64,000 bases of DNA, taken from positions 1-64,000 of the forward strand of contig CAZJEB010000002.1 in the NCBI GenBank assembly GCA_964544955.1, read 5' to 3'. The notes beneath the pieces were generated by a model, which saw nothing but the letters and a program-made list of their open reading frames with translations, ran no database searches and was not told the DNA's origin. Made by a program: the position numbers and the translations under genes. Positions 41,549 to 50,497 of the stretch are shown here, piece by piece; the first letter of the stretch is position 1, and every line of letters begins with the position of its first letter. This DNA comes from JAAZPT01 sp964544955. Its GTDB lineage: Bacteria; Bacillota; Clostridia; Christensenellales; Aristaeellaceae.

Positions 41549-44500
41549 TTAATAAGTATAAGGAGATTTACCGCCAATAGCATTTGCTGTTATTGTAATT
41601 TCTTCATTAGGTTCTACTTTTGTTTTGCTTTCCTCTAAACTTAATGCAAGTTCATCAAACACTTCAATATTAGTAGTAATAGCTTCAGTTTCTATATTAT
41701 CAGCATCTTTAACTTTTAGGCTTATTGTATATGTGCCAATTGAATCAGGTGTGAAAGTGAAAGTATTTGATGTGCTATAATCTTGCGTGCTAATATTGTT
41801 ATTATCTTTAATTAGAACAAATTCATAAGCATAAGGAGTAACGCCACCTTGTGCCTCTGCTGTGGCTGTTACGGTATTGCCTAATGTGTAGTTTAATTTA
41901 TCGGTATTTAGGGTAGCGTTAAGTGTGCTTTCAACTGTAAAGTTAAGTGATTCAGAGCTTAAAACATCATTATTGCTATATTTTAATTTTGCTAATACGG
42001 TATAGTTACCCGCTTGAGTAGGGCTATAGTTTAACTTGTTTTGTATTGAATAAGCTTGTGTGTGTACTAAATTATCATCTTTATACACTTCAAATTGGTA
42101 TACATATTCATAATATGATGTTTCCGCAGCATCTATTGTTGCAGTTGCAACAATGCTTTCGTTAGGGGCTAATACCGTTTTATTAAGGCTTAGTTTTAAT
42201 GGAGGTATAAAGCTAAATGATTTTGTGTCTGCTACAACTATAGTGCCTGTTGAATCTTTTACATAGGCTCCCACAATGTATTTACCAATTGCATAATATT
42301 TTGAGAATGTTAAAGATAAAGTGTTCGAATCACTGTAATTTACATCGTAATAATAATAACCGTAATCTGCTCCATATGTATCATTCAACATTACCAAACT
42401 ATATGAATAAGGTGCAGTTCCACCATTAGCATCAACTGTTGCGGTTATGGTGTCGCCATTAACAACAGAATTTTTGTTTAAATTAATATTTACATCAAAA
42501 CTATTCTTTATTATAAAGTTACTTGTTTCAGCATATTTGTATATATCTCCATCTTTAACAATAAATCTAATTTTATATGTGCCTTGCACATTATGGTATA
42601 TACTATAAGTGTTTTCATTAGATAAATACATGCTCTGGTTTTTAACAATAGTTCCTGTATTTACATCAATTAATTGAAAGGAAATATTCTTATCAATGGT
42701 GCTTGGAGAAGTGTTTATTTTTATCTCATCCTGCTTGTTATATTGTTGTTTGTCAACAGACACGGTAAAATCCGAGCTAAGAACTACATCATTAACAATA
42801 AATTCTGTTGTTGATTCAAAAGTATCGCCCGACTCACCAGTAACTAAAATGGTTAGTTCGTAACTGCCTGGCATATTTGGTGTGTATTTAAACCATTCAA
42901 AATTATTAATATTGTTTGTTTCTAATAGAACTCCATCTTTAGTTAAATTATATATTATTGTGTATTCTCCATCAATAGTTATTCCTCCATATGTGCCTAT
43001 AAGTATTTCTATGGGTTCGTTTACACAAATATTTGATGGAAAGTATAAAGGAATCATATTTATTGCACGGGGTATTTTTATTTCTTTTTTATTGTATTTA
43101 CCTAAAGAATCTGTAACCGTTACTATTACAGAAGAATAGCTAGAAACATGAAAAGCTTTTGTAGTGAAAACATTATTGTTGCTAGCTTCCGATTCGTATA
43201 TTGAGAACCCGTTCTCATTAAATTCTTTAAACTGATATGTATATGGTGCGGTTCCACCCGATACATTTGCAGTTATAGTAGCATGCTCAAGCGTTGTTAT
43301 AACATCTTTGTTAGATTCCAAATTTATTTGAATGCTTGTATCTAGCTCAATAATGCTAAATGTTTTTTCTAAACTTATAGGATAATATTGATCATCATCA
43401 CCGCTTATTGTTACTATAAGCTTATAATTACCAGTTTCCGCAGGGGTGAAACTGTATATATTGTTTTGATAATATGTTGAATTTGCTGAGATAATTATCC
43501 TTCTATTTAGTTCATCTATTAAAGACTCATCTTTATACAACTTAATATTATAATCAAATGCACCTTTTTTAGAAGTATCATATTCAATAGATACTGAATA
43601 TTTTTTATATTTTTCAAATACATCTATATTTTCTGCTGGTTTGTTATTAATAAATAAATTTGCATCAATGTTTATTCTTTGTTCAACCTTAATATTTGTA
43701 GATTTTTCTACTACTGCATTTAAGCTATCTTTTACTTTTACTTTTATAGTATAGTCACCCTCAACATCCTGTTTAAATGCATATGTGTTAGCAGGGCTAT
43801 ACTCTTGTGTAGCAACTGGGGCTTCACCGTTAAATACTGTGTACTCATAGGTGTAAGGTTCAGTACCACCTATGGCCGTAGCAGTTATAGTAGATTCCTC
43901 AAATGGCTTAACTTGAGTGTGGGATACGGATAACTGCACATCAAAATCAAGCTGGCTTACTGTGAAGCTTACTGGTGCAGAGCTAAGTACTAAATCACCA
44001 CGCTTTAATAGTGCTATAATGGTGTAATCCCCTGAAGTTGTAGGGGTGTAGTACATGCTTTTATTAGGGGAATATTCTTGAGTATATACCAATTCATCAC
44101 CTTTTCTTATCTCAAATTGGTATTGGTATGGTATTTCATTACCCATATTTTCTTCTAAAACTTCATATGCATTTAAAGTGGTTTTGGCGCTAATAGCATT
44201 ACCTAGAACTATTGAATTACTATTTAAGTTTAAATAAATATCAGGTTTGTATATAATGCTATCTGATCTTTTAGTTACACTATTTCCATTTGCATCAGTT
44301 ACTGTTACTACAAAATAATTGTTACCAACAAATGCACTATTGCTAAGAACAAATGTATGAGTAACAGAACCATTTAATGGTAATGTGAAATCTTTATAAT
44401 TAACAAACCAGAACTCAGCTAAAGAAACGTTATATTTATATGGTGCTGCTCCTCCTTCAGCTTTTATTGTTACATTTACAAGTTCGTTGCTTACAACGGT

Positions 44501-47353
44501 TGATTTATCAGCACTTATAGTAACATCAAAAGCCTCACTAACGGTAAAAGTGCTTTCTGCCGCATTTACTATGTTTCCATTTTTAATATAATATCTTAAT
44601 TTATATATGCCAGGAATATTGCCAGAGTTTGTCTTATCATTCTCTCCGGCGTTAAACCTGGTTTCTAATGATTTTACTATTTCACCTGTTTCTGTGTTAA
44701 TGATATCATAACCCGTATATTTATTAATAACATCAACGCTTGGTATAATAAAAATTTCTTCACCCAAATTATAACTATCTTTATCTGTTCTAACAGTAAA
44801 ATAATCTGATTCTGTTTCTAATGGTATTTTACTAACAGTTAATTTAAAACTTTTTGCGTAGCTACCGCCATTTGTATCTCTTACTGTAGCTTTTAAAGAA
44901 TATTCTCCAGGGCTTTCTGGTGCAAGGCTAAAGCTACCAGTAGTATTATCATAGCTACTTATTAAAGAATTATCTTTATATACATCTAAAGTATAAGTAT
45001 AATTATCATTTACAACTTTGCCACCATATACATTGTCAATTTTAAAACTATAAGTTTCGCCTAAATTAATTCTTGAATTATATGGAGGCACAAAAAACAG
45101 CGTTCTATTTATTCTTAATTTCTCATAATTAAATTTACCTTCAGAGTCTGTTGCTTTTACATTTACTGTTATATAAAGATCGTTTGTTGAATAATAAGGA
45201 TAATTAATAATCAATTTTGCTATATTATTCATTTCAACATCAGTGGTAATATTTACAAATTTCTCATTATCTAAAACATCTATGAGTGTAAAATCGTATG
45301 TGTACGGCGCTGTTCCACCGCTAGCATTTGCTGTAATTGTTAATTCATCATAAAGTTCAAATACGTCCTTATCTGCACCAATATCAATAACAATATCACT
45401 ATTTGGTAAATCGTTATTTGAGGAATCTGAAGCTATAACATTTATTGTTTTCTCAACGTTAAAAAAATTTATACCAATTTTATATTCTCCATCAAAGTTT
45501 GGTTTGAATTTAAACAAGCCTTGCGCTATAGTTTCATTTGTAATTGTAAGATCCTCGGTATCAAATAGATATTCCAAATCATATTCTTTAATTAGGTTAA
45601 GAGGGTAATCCAACGGAATGGTTTTTCTGCAATAAATTGCACTCTTTGAAATAGTTTTACCAATCATGTTACCACTAATATTTGTTAGTTTTACAAGATA
45701 TTCTTGGCCAACTTCATAACTATCTGCAACGTTGCCATCGCTTGTTAGAACAACAATGTTTATAGTTCCATTATTCCAAGGTGCATTTTCCTTCTCAATT
45801 ACAGTTAAATTATCATAGCTTTGATATTCGTTGACTATTCCTTCGTTATCCTTAAGTTTTAGTTTTGCATAATATTCCCCAACCTCATTTGGTTTAAACT
45901 CAAAATTGGTAAAATCTGAAAAATCCGCTGATGCAACTAATACTTCATCTTTGTAAACCACAAAGGCATATTTAAACAAGCTTGGATCTGGCCTTACGCT
46001 TGCTTTTACAACTGCACTTGCTCCTTTTAACACAGTATTTTCGAGAAAACTTACGCCGGCATAAACAGAGTTTGGATCAGTAATTCCATCAATATGCACT
46101 TCGTTGCTTTCAGTGTATTCTATTATATTATTGTGTTTAATATATACAATAGCTTTATATGTGCCACTTATCCAAATATTATCATCAGTAGGGTCATCAT
46201 AAATATACTCATAATCAGTATCAAAAGACTTAAAAGAGTCCCTATGATCATAAAGGATGGTTCCTGTATCTACGTTATATATACAATATGCTATTTCTTT
46301 ATTTGTTAAATCTCCGTTTATATTAAATTTAACGTTATTACTCAAAGCGTCAAAACCATCATAACTAAGTTCAACGGTATAATTTGTTGATAAATTAGGG
46401 GTAACAACATTAAGCTCATAATTATGGTGTACACTATGTCCAGCTTCATTAATTAATGTAACATATAGATTATAAGTTCCTGCATTTTCTGGATTAAATT
46501 CGTATGTGCTTGAGGAATTGCTAGTTTTGTTATCTACTTCAATTCCATCTTTATTTAACACAAAATTAAAAACATAGTCACCTGGAGTGGATAGATTGAT
46601 AAAGTCAATTGTGTATTTTCCACCAACTATGTAAGTTTCCTGTTCATAATTAGGCCATTCAAAGTCAAAATCATAAGGGAAATTTACTGTTTTAGTATTG
46701 TATTTACCAGTTGAATCCATTACTTTTACCTTAACAAAACCATACTTGTTCAAAACATTTGAATATGTATTTGTATCGCTTAGGCTTTGTGAGGATACCA
46801 AAGTAGGGTTACCATAATAATTATAAAGGCTATAATCAAAGGATTCAAATTCATAATTATATGGGGCTATACCACCGGTAGCATTAACTGTTATGGTAAA
46901 ATTATCGTTATCAGGCCTATATACTTCTTTATCAAAAGTAATATTCATATTAATATTGCTGTCTTGTTCATAATCATTTTGTACAATAAATGATTTTTGT
47001 AATTTGTTTTCAAAGTTAGAGTCTTCATCCACTCCAACTTTAGCAATAAAATTATGGTTACCAGCGTACTCTGGTATAAATTCACATAAATTTAAAATAA
47101 GGCCGTTATTGTCAGAAACTCTTTTATAACTACTCAGATGACTATATACGCTTGGAAAATCTTCTCGAATTACCAAACTATCAAGTTCTAGTTTCAAATC
47201 AAAATATAACCACTGAGAGGCAGGTGCTAAATTTCTTAGATTTACTATGTAGTTTTTTCCTATTTCAAAAGAATCCACCTCTTCGCCATCATATGATGTA
47301 AAGAAAATCTCCCCACTTACTATTGGGGATGCCGCCGCTTTACTTTCTCCCAA
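41549..47353 (-). CDS. Giant modular surface protein 2, 5' part
   Basis: This open frame of 1,934 residues is built of about 18-20 beta-rich modules. Many show the GG..PY.Y signature followed by a KD.G turn (GGTAPYTYDFTLID; GGAAPYKYNVSLAEFW; GGTEPYTYEYTVF), others the longer spacing of more diverged modules. No enzymatic domain is seen. The listed TTG start has no ribosome site. The natural start is the ATG at 47433 with GGAGG and a signal peptide, but a one-base shift between them disconnects it. The frame ends at an in-frame TAA (41549), beyond which homology continues for 977 residues. Together with the upstream lesion this is best read as a disrupted gene. Confidence 0.78.
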   Translation of the reverse strand: MGESKAAASPIVSGEIFFTSYDGEEVDSFEIGKNYIVNLRNLAPASQWLYFDLKLELDSLVIREDFPSVYSHLSSYKRVSDNNGLILNLCEFIPEYAGNHNFIAKVGVDEDSNFENKLQKSFIVQNDYEQDSNINMNITFDKEVYRPDNDNFTITVNATGGIAPYNYEFESFDYSLYNYYGNPTLVSSQSLSDTNTYSNVLNKYGFVKVKVMDSTGKYNTKTVNFPYDFDFEWPNYEQETYIVGGKYTIDFINLSTPGDYVFNFVLNKDGIEVDNKTSNSSSTYEFNPENAGTYNLYVTLINEAGHSVHHNYELNVVTPNLSTNYTVELSYDGFDALSNNVKFNINGDLTNKEIAYCIYNVDTGTILYDHRDSFKSFDTDYEYIYDDPTDDNIWISGTYKAIVYIKHNNIIEYTESNEVHIDGITDPNSVYAGVSFLENTVLKGASAVVKASVRPDPSLFKYAFVVYKDEVLVASADFSDFTNFEFKPNEVGEYYAKLKLKDNEGIVNEYQSYDNLTVIEKENAPWNNGTINIVVLTSDGNVADSYEVGQEYLVKLTNISGNMIGKTISKSAIYCRKTIPLDYPLNLIKEYDLEYLFDTEDLTITNETIAQGLFKFKPNFDGEYKIGINFFNVEKTINVIASDSSNNDLPNSDIVIDIGADKDVFELYDELTITANASGGTAPYTYDFTLIDVLDNEKFVNITTDVEMNNIAKLIINYPYYSTNDLYITVNVKATDSEGKFNYEKLRINRTLFFVPPYNSRINLGETYSFKIDNVYGGKVVNDNYTYTLDVYKDNSLISSYDNTTGSFSLAPESPGEYSLKATVRDTNGGSYAKSFKLTVSKIPLETESDYFTVRTDKDSYNLGEEIFIIPSVDVINKYTGYDIINTETGEIVKSLETRFNAGENDKTNSGNIPGIYKLRYYIKNGNIVNAAESTFTVSEAFDVTISADKSTVVSNELVNVTIKAEGGAAPYKYNVSLAEFWFVNYKDFTLPLNGSVTHTFVLSNSAFVGNNYFVVTVTDANGNSVTKRSDSIIYKPDIYLNLNSNSIVLGNAISAKTTLNAYEVLEENMGNEIPYQYQFEIRKGDELVYTQEYSPNKSMYYTPTTSGDYTIIALLKRGDLVLSSAPVSFTVSQLDFDVQLSVSHTQVKPFEESTITATAIGGTEPYTYEYTVFNGEAPVATQEYSPANTYAFKQDVEGDYTIKVKVKDSLNAVVEKSTNIKVEQRINIDANLFINNKPAENIDVFEKYKKYSVSIEYDTSKKGAFDYNIKLYKDESLIDELNRRIIISANSTYYQNNIYSFTPAETGNYKLIVTISGDDDQYYPISLEKTFSIIELDTSIQINLESNKDVITTLEHATITANVSGGTAPYTYQFKEFNENGFSIYESEASNNNVFTTKAFHVSSYSSVIVTVTDSLGKYNKKEIKIPRAINMIPLYFPSNICVNEPIEILIGTYGGITIDGEYTIIYNLTKDGVLLETNNINNFEWFKYTPNMPGSYELTILVTGESGDTFESTTEFIVNDVVLSSDFTVSVDKQQYNKQDEIKINTSPSTIDKNISFQLIDVNTGTIVKNQSMYLSNENTYSIYHNVQGTYKIRFIVKDGDIYKYAETSNFIIKNSFDVNINLNKNSVVNGDTITATVDANGGTAPYSYSLVMLNDTYGADYGYYYYDVNYSDSNTLSLTFSKYYAIGKYIVGAYVKDSTGTIVVADTKSFSFIPPLKLSLNKTVLAPNESIVATATIDAAETSYYEYVYQFEVYKDDNLVHTQAYSIQNKLNYSPTQAGNYTVLAKLKYSNNDVLSSESLNFTVESTLNATLNTDKLNYTLGNTVTATAEAQGGVTPYAYEFVLIKDNNNISTQDYSTSNTFTFTPDSIGTYTISLKVKDADNIETEAITTNIEVFDELALSLEESKTKVEPNEEITITANAIGGKSPYTY

Positions 47354-47355
47354 AC

Positions 47356-47433
47356 TTATTGTTGAAAAGGAAAAAGCAATACTAAGGTTAGTAGTATTGT
47401 TGTAAACAACATGGTTTTAACGGATTTGCTCAT
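47356..47433 (-). pseudogene. Disconnected signal-peptide start of giant protein 2
   Basis: An ATG with a good TAGGAGG site encodes MSKSVKTMLFTTILLTLVL, a strong signal peptide, then runs to TAA after FPFQQ. Restoring one base near the TTGCTTTTTCC tract (about 47373-47383) would instead give LVLAFSFSTISLGESKAAA and join the 1,934-residue frame. As sequenced, translation would stop after 25 residues. Confidence 0.75.
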
Positions 47434-47472
47434 AATGGCCTCCTAGTATATTGTTATAAAGATATTATTTTT

Positions 47473-47531
47473 ATATTATAATATAAAGCCCAGAATTGCA
47501 ACATTTATGGGAATATTGGAAAATTTTCCAA
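47473..47531 (-). promoter_or_regulatory. Promoter and 16-bp palindrome upstream of giant protein 2
   Basis: On the minus strand TTGCAA (47496-47501) is followed after 17 bases by TAATAT (47473-47478); a TATAAT alternative lies at 15 bases. Just upstream of the -35 is a perfect 16-bp palindrome TTGGAAAATTTTCCAA (47516-47531), a candidate activator or repressor site. The rest of 47532-47700 is AT-rich with no supported feature. Confidence 0.55.
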
Positions 47532-47700
47532 AAATGAAAAGAATTTGGAAAGTTTTTAAAAATAAGAACAACCATTCCCTTTTTTATTTTAATTCCAAGA
47601 ATTTATTTTTAAGCAACGACACTTTTAGTTGATATTATTGATGTTTTCAAAGTAGTGTTGATTGAAACATTTTAATAAGTACAAAGCGATTCACCCCACA

Positions 47701-47729
47701 TTGCAAAACCACGCCAATACCCGTATAAT
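47701..47729 (+). promoter_or_regulatory. Sigma-A promoter of the nitrilase-family gene
   Basis: TTGCAA (47701-47706) and consensus TATAAT (47724-47729) are separated by 17 bases, about 38 bases before the start codon. Confidence 0.72.
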
Positions 47730-47766
47730 AAACTATACCTACAATCCTAAAGGGGGAATTATAACT

Positions 47767-48543
47767 ATGGAACAAATCAAAAAAATACCAACCCAAGCCA
47801 AAATAGCCATGATACAAATGGAGGTAAAGCCTGGGGATGTGTATGCAAATATAAATACCGCCAAGGCCTATGTTGCCAAGGCAGCTAAACAGGGGGCAAA
47901 CATTGCACTATTGCCAGAGTGTATGGATTTTGGTTGGACGGATAGCTCTGCAATAGGCTTGGCTGAGCCCTTGTATGGGAATGTGCATAGAGCCCTTAAT
48001 GATATGGCTGTTGAGAACAATATATATATTGTTGCAGGCATAGTTAAAAGGGAAGGGGAAAGGCTTTATAATACAGCCCTGCTTATATCCCCCAAGGGGG
48101 AGCTTTTAGGTAAGCATAGAAAAATTAGCCTTGTTTGTGGCGTTGAGGATATTGTGTATTCAAAGGGTGATAAGCTTGAGCTTTTTAAAACAGAGTTTGG
48201 CAATATTGCCCTTACAATATGCGCCGATAACCTTATGCCATCTATATGTTTTGCGGAAAGCCTTGCTATTATGGGGGCAAAGTTGTTTCTTTCCCCTTGC
48301 AGTTGGGCAGTACCCCCTGATAAATTAGGCAAGCCTTATGGGCAAGAGTGGATAGAGCCTTATACATATTTAACAAAAAAGTATAATGTAAGTATATTAG
48401 GTTTAAGCAATGTTGGCGAAGTGAAAACAGGGCCTTGGAAAAATTGGCAATGCATTGGTAACTCCATAGCCATGGGGGCAGGGGGTAAAAAACTTGCAGT
48501 ATTGCCCTATGGTGATGAGGCTATGGAATTAATAATATTGTAA
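47767..48543 (+). CDS. Carbon-nitrogen hydrolase (nitrilase superfamily)
   Basis: This 258-residue enzyme has the complete Glu-Lys-Cys triad in order: Glu in LLPECMDFGW (about residue 47), Lys in GKHRKISLV (about 119) and Cys in LTICADNLMP (about 155). Members hydrolyse amides such as carbamoyl-putrescine, omega-amidated acids or N-acyl groups; the subfamily is not obvious. The ATG at 47767 has AAAGGGGGA; an in-frame ATG 35 codons upstream precedes the promoter and is rejected. It is monocistronic. Confidence 0.9.
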   Translation: MEQIKKIPTQAKIAMIQMEVKPGDVYANINTAKAYVAKAAKQGANIALLPECMDFGWTDSSAIGLAEPLYGNVHRALNDMAVENNIYIVAGIVKREGERLYNTALLISPKGELLGKHRKISLVCGVEDIVYSKGDKLELFKTEFGNIALTICADNLMPSICFAESLAIMGAKLFLSPCSWAVPPDKLGKPYGQEWIEPYTYLTKKYNVSILGLSNVGEVKTGPWKNWQCIGNSIAMGAGGKKLAVLPYGDEAMELIIL

Positions 48544-48661
48544 TTTAGTAACAAAAGTAAACTTTGGTATAAAACAAAAATGTTTACAAAATGCTACACA
48601 AATTGATAAGTAATATGTTATTATATATTAGGCTTAAGCCAATATGTTTTAGGAGTGTATT

Positions 48662-48835
48662 ATGGCGGAATTTTTCTACCTTGCTTTTTTTGCATTGTGT
48701 TATTTAGTTGTAGCTTTTATTGTGGTAACAATTTTATATGATAAACGCCTTAATAGGGTAAAAAAGGAAGTATCTAAGCTTATAGATGAAATAGAGAACG
48801 AAGTAAATGAGGGTGATAACAATGGAAGTATTTGA
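48662..48835 (+). CDS. Small membrane protein A (57 aa)
   Basis: ATG with AGGAG upstream. The 57 residues comprise one N-terminal transmembrane helix (EFFYLAFFALCYLVVAFIVV) and a highly charged, probably coiled-coil tail (KKEVSKLIDEIENEVNEG). It overlaps the start of a second small membrane protein by 14 bases, in a different frame, so the two are translationally coupled. No family is recognised. Confidence 0.65.
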   Translation: MAEFFYLAFFALCYLVVAFIVVTILYDKRLNRVKKEVSKLIDEIENEVNEGDNNGSI

Positions 48836-49007
48836 TATAATGATTGATGCCCTTACAGAGTATAAAGATATTATGATAGTTGTTTGCATTGCCATAACTA
48901 TTATTCCTATATGGCTTTTTGAAAGAGAAGTAAGAGGCCACGAAAGGCTTAGGGATGAGTTGAAAAAAGCCCTTGATGAACAAAGAAATAAAAATAATTG
49001 GCCCTAA
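48822..49007 (+). CDS. Small membrane protein B (61 aa)
   Basis: ATG at 48822 has GAGGGTG inside the end of the preceding gene. The 61 residues have one transmembrane helix (IMIVVCIAITIIPIWLF) and a basic/acidic tail (EREVRGHERLRDELKKALDE). It has the same topology as its partner, suggesting a heteromeric pair. Its stop codon lies within the loop of the terminator that ends the unit. Confidence 0.65.
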   Translation: MEVFDIMIDALTEYKDIMIVVCIAITIIPIWLFEREVRGHERLRDELKKALDEQRNKNNWP

Positions 49008-49018
49008 TGGGCTTTTTT
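49000..49018 (+). terminator. Terminator overlapping the stop codon
   Basis: Stem GGCCC/GGGC with a TAAT loop that contains the stop codon, then a T run. Confidence 0.75.
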
Positions 49019-49114
49019 ATTGTAAAAAATTAATGGAAATTTGGGCTATTTAATTGCCATTATACCAATATATGGTAAAATAGATATAATAGAAAATTGA
49101 ATTAGGAGGTTATT

Positions 49115-50485
49115 ATGAGAACGTACAAAAACCTTATTATAGGCTTTGGTAAAGCGGGAAAAACATTGGCAACAAAACTTGCCTTAAAGGGAGAAACTAC
49201 GGCTTTGGTGGAAAAATCAGCAAATATGTATGGTGGTACATGTATAAACGTGGCTTGTATACCAACAAAGGCCTTGGAACATAATGCACATATAGCCCAT
49301 GCCCAAGGGGGCGATGATGTGCAAAAATCTTGGAATTATTATAATGCTATAAACGAAAAGCGTAAATTAACAGCAATGTTAAGGCAAAAAAACTTTGATA
49401 AACTAGTAACGGCAGGGGTAAAAATATTTACAGGTACCGCAGCCTTTATTGATAAAAATACCGTAGAAGTAGCCCTTGAAGATGGTACCACTGAGGAAAT
49501 ATATGGTGATAGAATATTTATAAACACAGGCTCAACACCATTTATACCTAATATACCTGGCCTTAAAGAAAGCCAATATGTTTATACCAGTGAAAGCCTT
49601 ATGGAGCTTGAAGAACTTCCCCCGCGCTTTGCAATTATTGGCGCTGGCTATATAGGCTTAGAATTTGCAAGCATGTTTTGCAATTTTGGGGCAGAAGTTA
49701 CAATAATAAATAACGAAGCAGAAATTTTAACTAGGGAAGATAAGGATATGGCTGCTGTTTTGGCCGATGACTTATTAAAGCGTGGTATAAAATTTATAAA
49801 CAACGCAAAAACTCAAGCTATTCAAGATGGTAAAGAAGGGGCTATAATTAGTTTAAACACTGATGAGGGCGATATAGAGATAGTTGCCGATGCTGTACTT
49901 GTGGCAACTGGTAGGCGTGCAAATGTAGCAAGCCTAAATTTAGAAAATGCTGGTGTAAAACTTACAGAGCGTGGAACAATAGCCGTTGATGAAAACTTGC
50001 TTACAAATGTATCCAATATTTGGGCAATGGGCGATGTGGCTGGCTCACCACAGTTTACTTATATATCCTTAGATGATTTCCGTATAGTATTTAGCCAACT
50101 TGTTGGTGATGGAAAACGTAATAGCAAAAACCGTGGCAATATTCCTTATAGTGTATTTTTGGATCCACCCCTATCCCGTATAGGTTTTACAGAGGAAGAG
50201 GCAATAAAGGCTGGTTATAAAATTGCAAAAGCAACATTGCCCGCATCGGCTATACCAAATGCTCATATATTAAAAAGCCTTAGGGGCTTGCTAAAAGTAA
50301 TTGTTGATAAGGATACAAACCTTATATTAGGTGCCCATATATATTGTGCAGAATCCCATGAGCTTATAAATATAGTTAAAGTTTATATGGATAATAAACT
50401 ACCCTATACAGCCCTTAGGGATGCTATATATACCCATCCCACAATGGCAGAAGGTTTTAACGACTTATTAGGTGGTTTGAAGTGA
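49115..50485 (+). CDS. RclA-like FAD-dependent pyridine nucleotide-disulfide oxidoreductase
   Basis: This 456-residue flavoenzyme has an FAD-binding start (NLIIGFGKAGKTLA), redox-active disulfide GGTCINVACIPTKAL (Cys at about 43 and 48), NAD(P)-binding FAIIGAGYIGLEFASMF (about 170-186), second FAD motif NIWAMGDVAG (about 305) and dimerisation domain with HPTMAE. It resembles RclA/MerA-type enzymes rather than lipoamide dehydrogenase. RclA reduces copper(II) and protects against hypochlorous acid. AGGAGG precedes the ATG, and a TTGCCA/TAAAAT promoter lies just upstream. It is followed 12 bases later by a membrane protein in the same transcript. Confidence 0.85.
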   Translation: MRTYKNLIIGFGKAGKTLATKLALKGETTALVEKSANMYGGTCINVACIPTKALEHNAHIAHAQGGDDVQKSWNYYNAINEKRKLTAMLRQKNFDKLVTAGVKIFTGTAAFIDKNTVEVALEDGTTEEIYGDRIFINTGSTPFIPNIPGLKESQYVYTSESLMELEELPPRFAIIGAGYIGLEFASMFCNFGAEVTIINNEAEILTREDKDMAAVLADDLLKRGIKFINNAKTQAIQDGKEGAIISLNTDEGDIEIVADAVLVATGRRANVASLNLENAGVKLTERGTIAVDENLLTNVSNIWAMGDVAGSPQFTYISLDDFRIVFSQLVGDGKRNSKNRGNIPYSVFLDPPLSRIGFTEEEAIKAGYKIAKATLPASAIPNAHILKSLRGLLKVIVDKDTNLILGAHIYCAESHELINIVKVYMDNKLPYTALRDAIYTHPTMAEGFNDLLGGLK

Positions 50486-50497
50486 AAGGGTGATATT

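Noticed and set aside
30113..41551. Stop-codon recoding (pyrrolysine or selenocysteine) to explain the in-frame TAG and TAA
   Set aside because: TAA and TAG end many ordinary genes here, neither stop is TGA, and no pyl or sel recoding signal is seen; point mutation is simpler.
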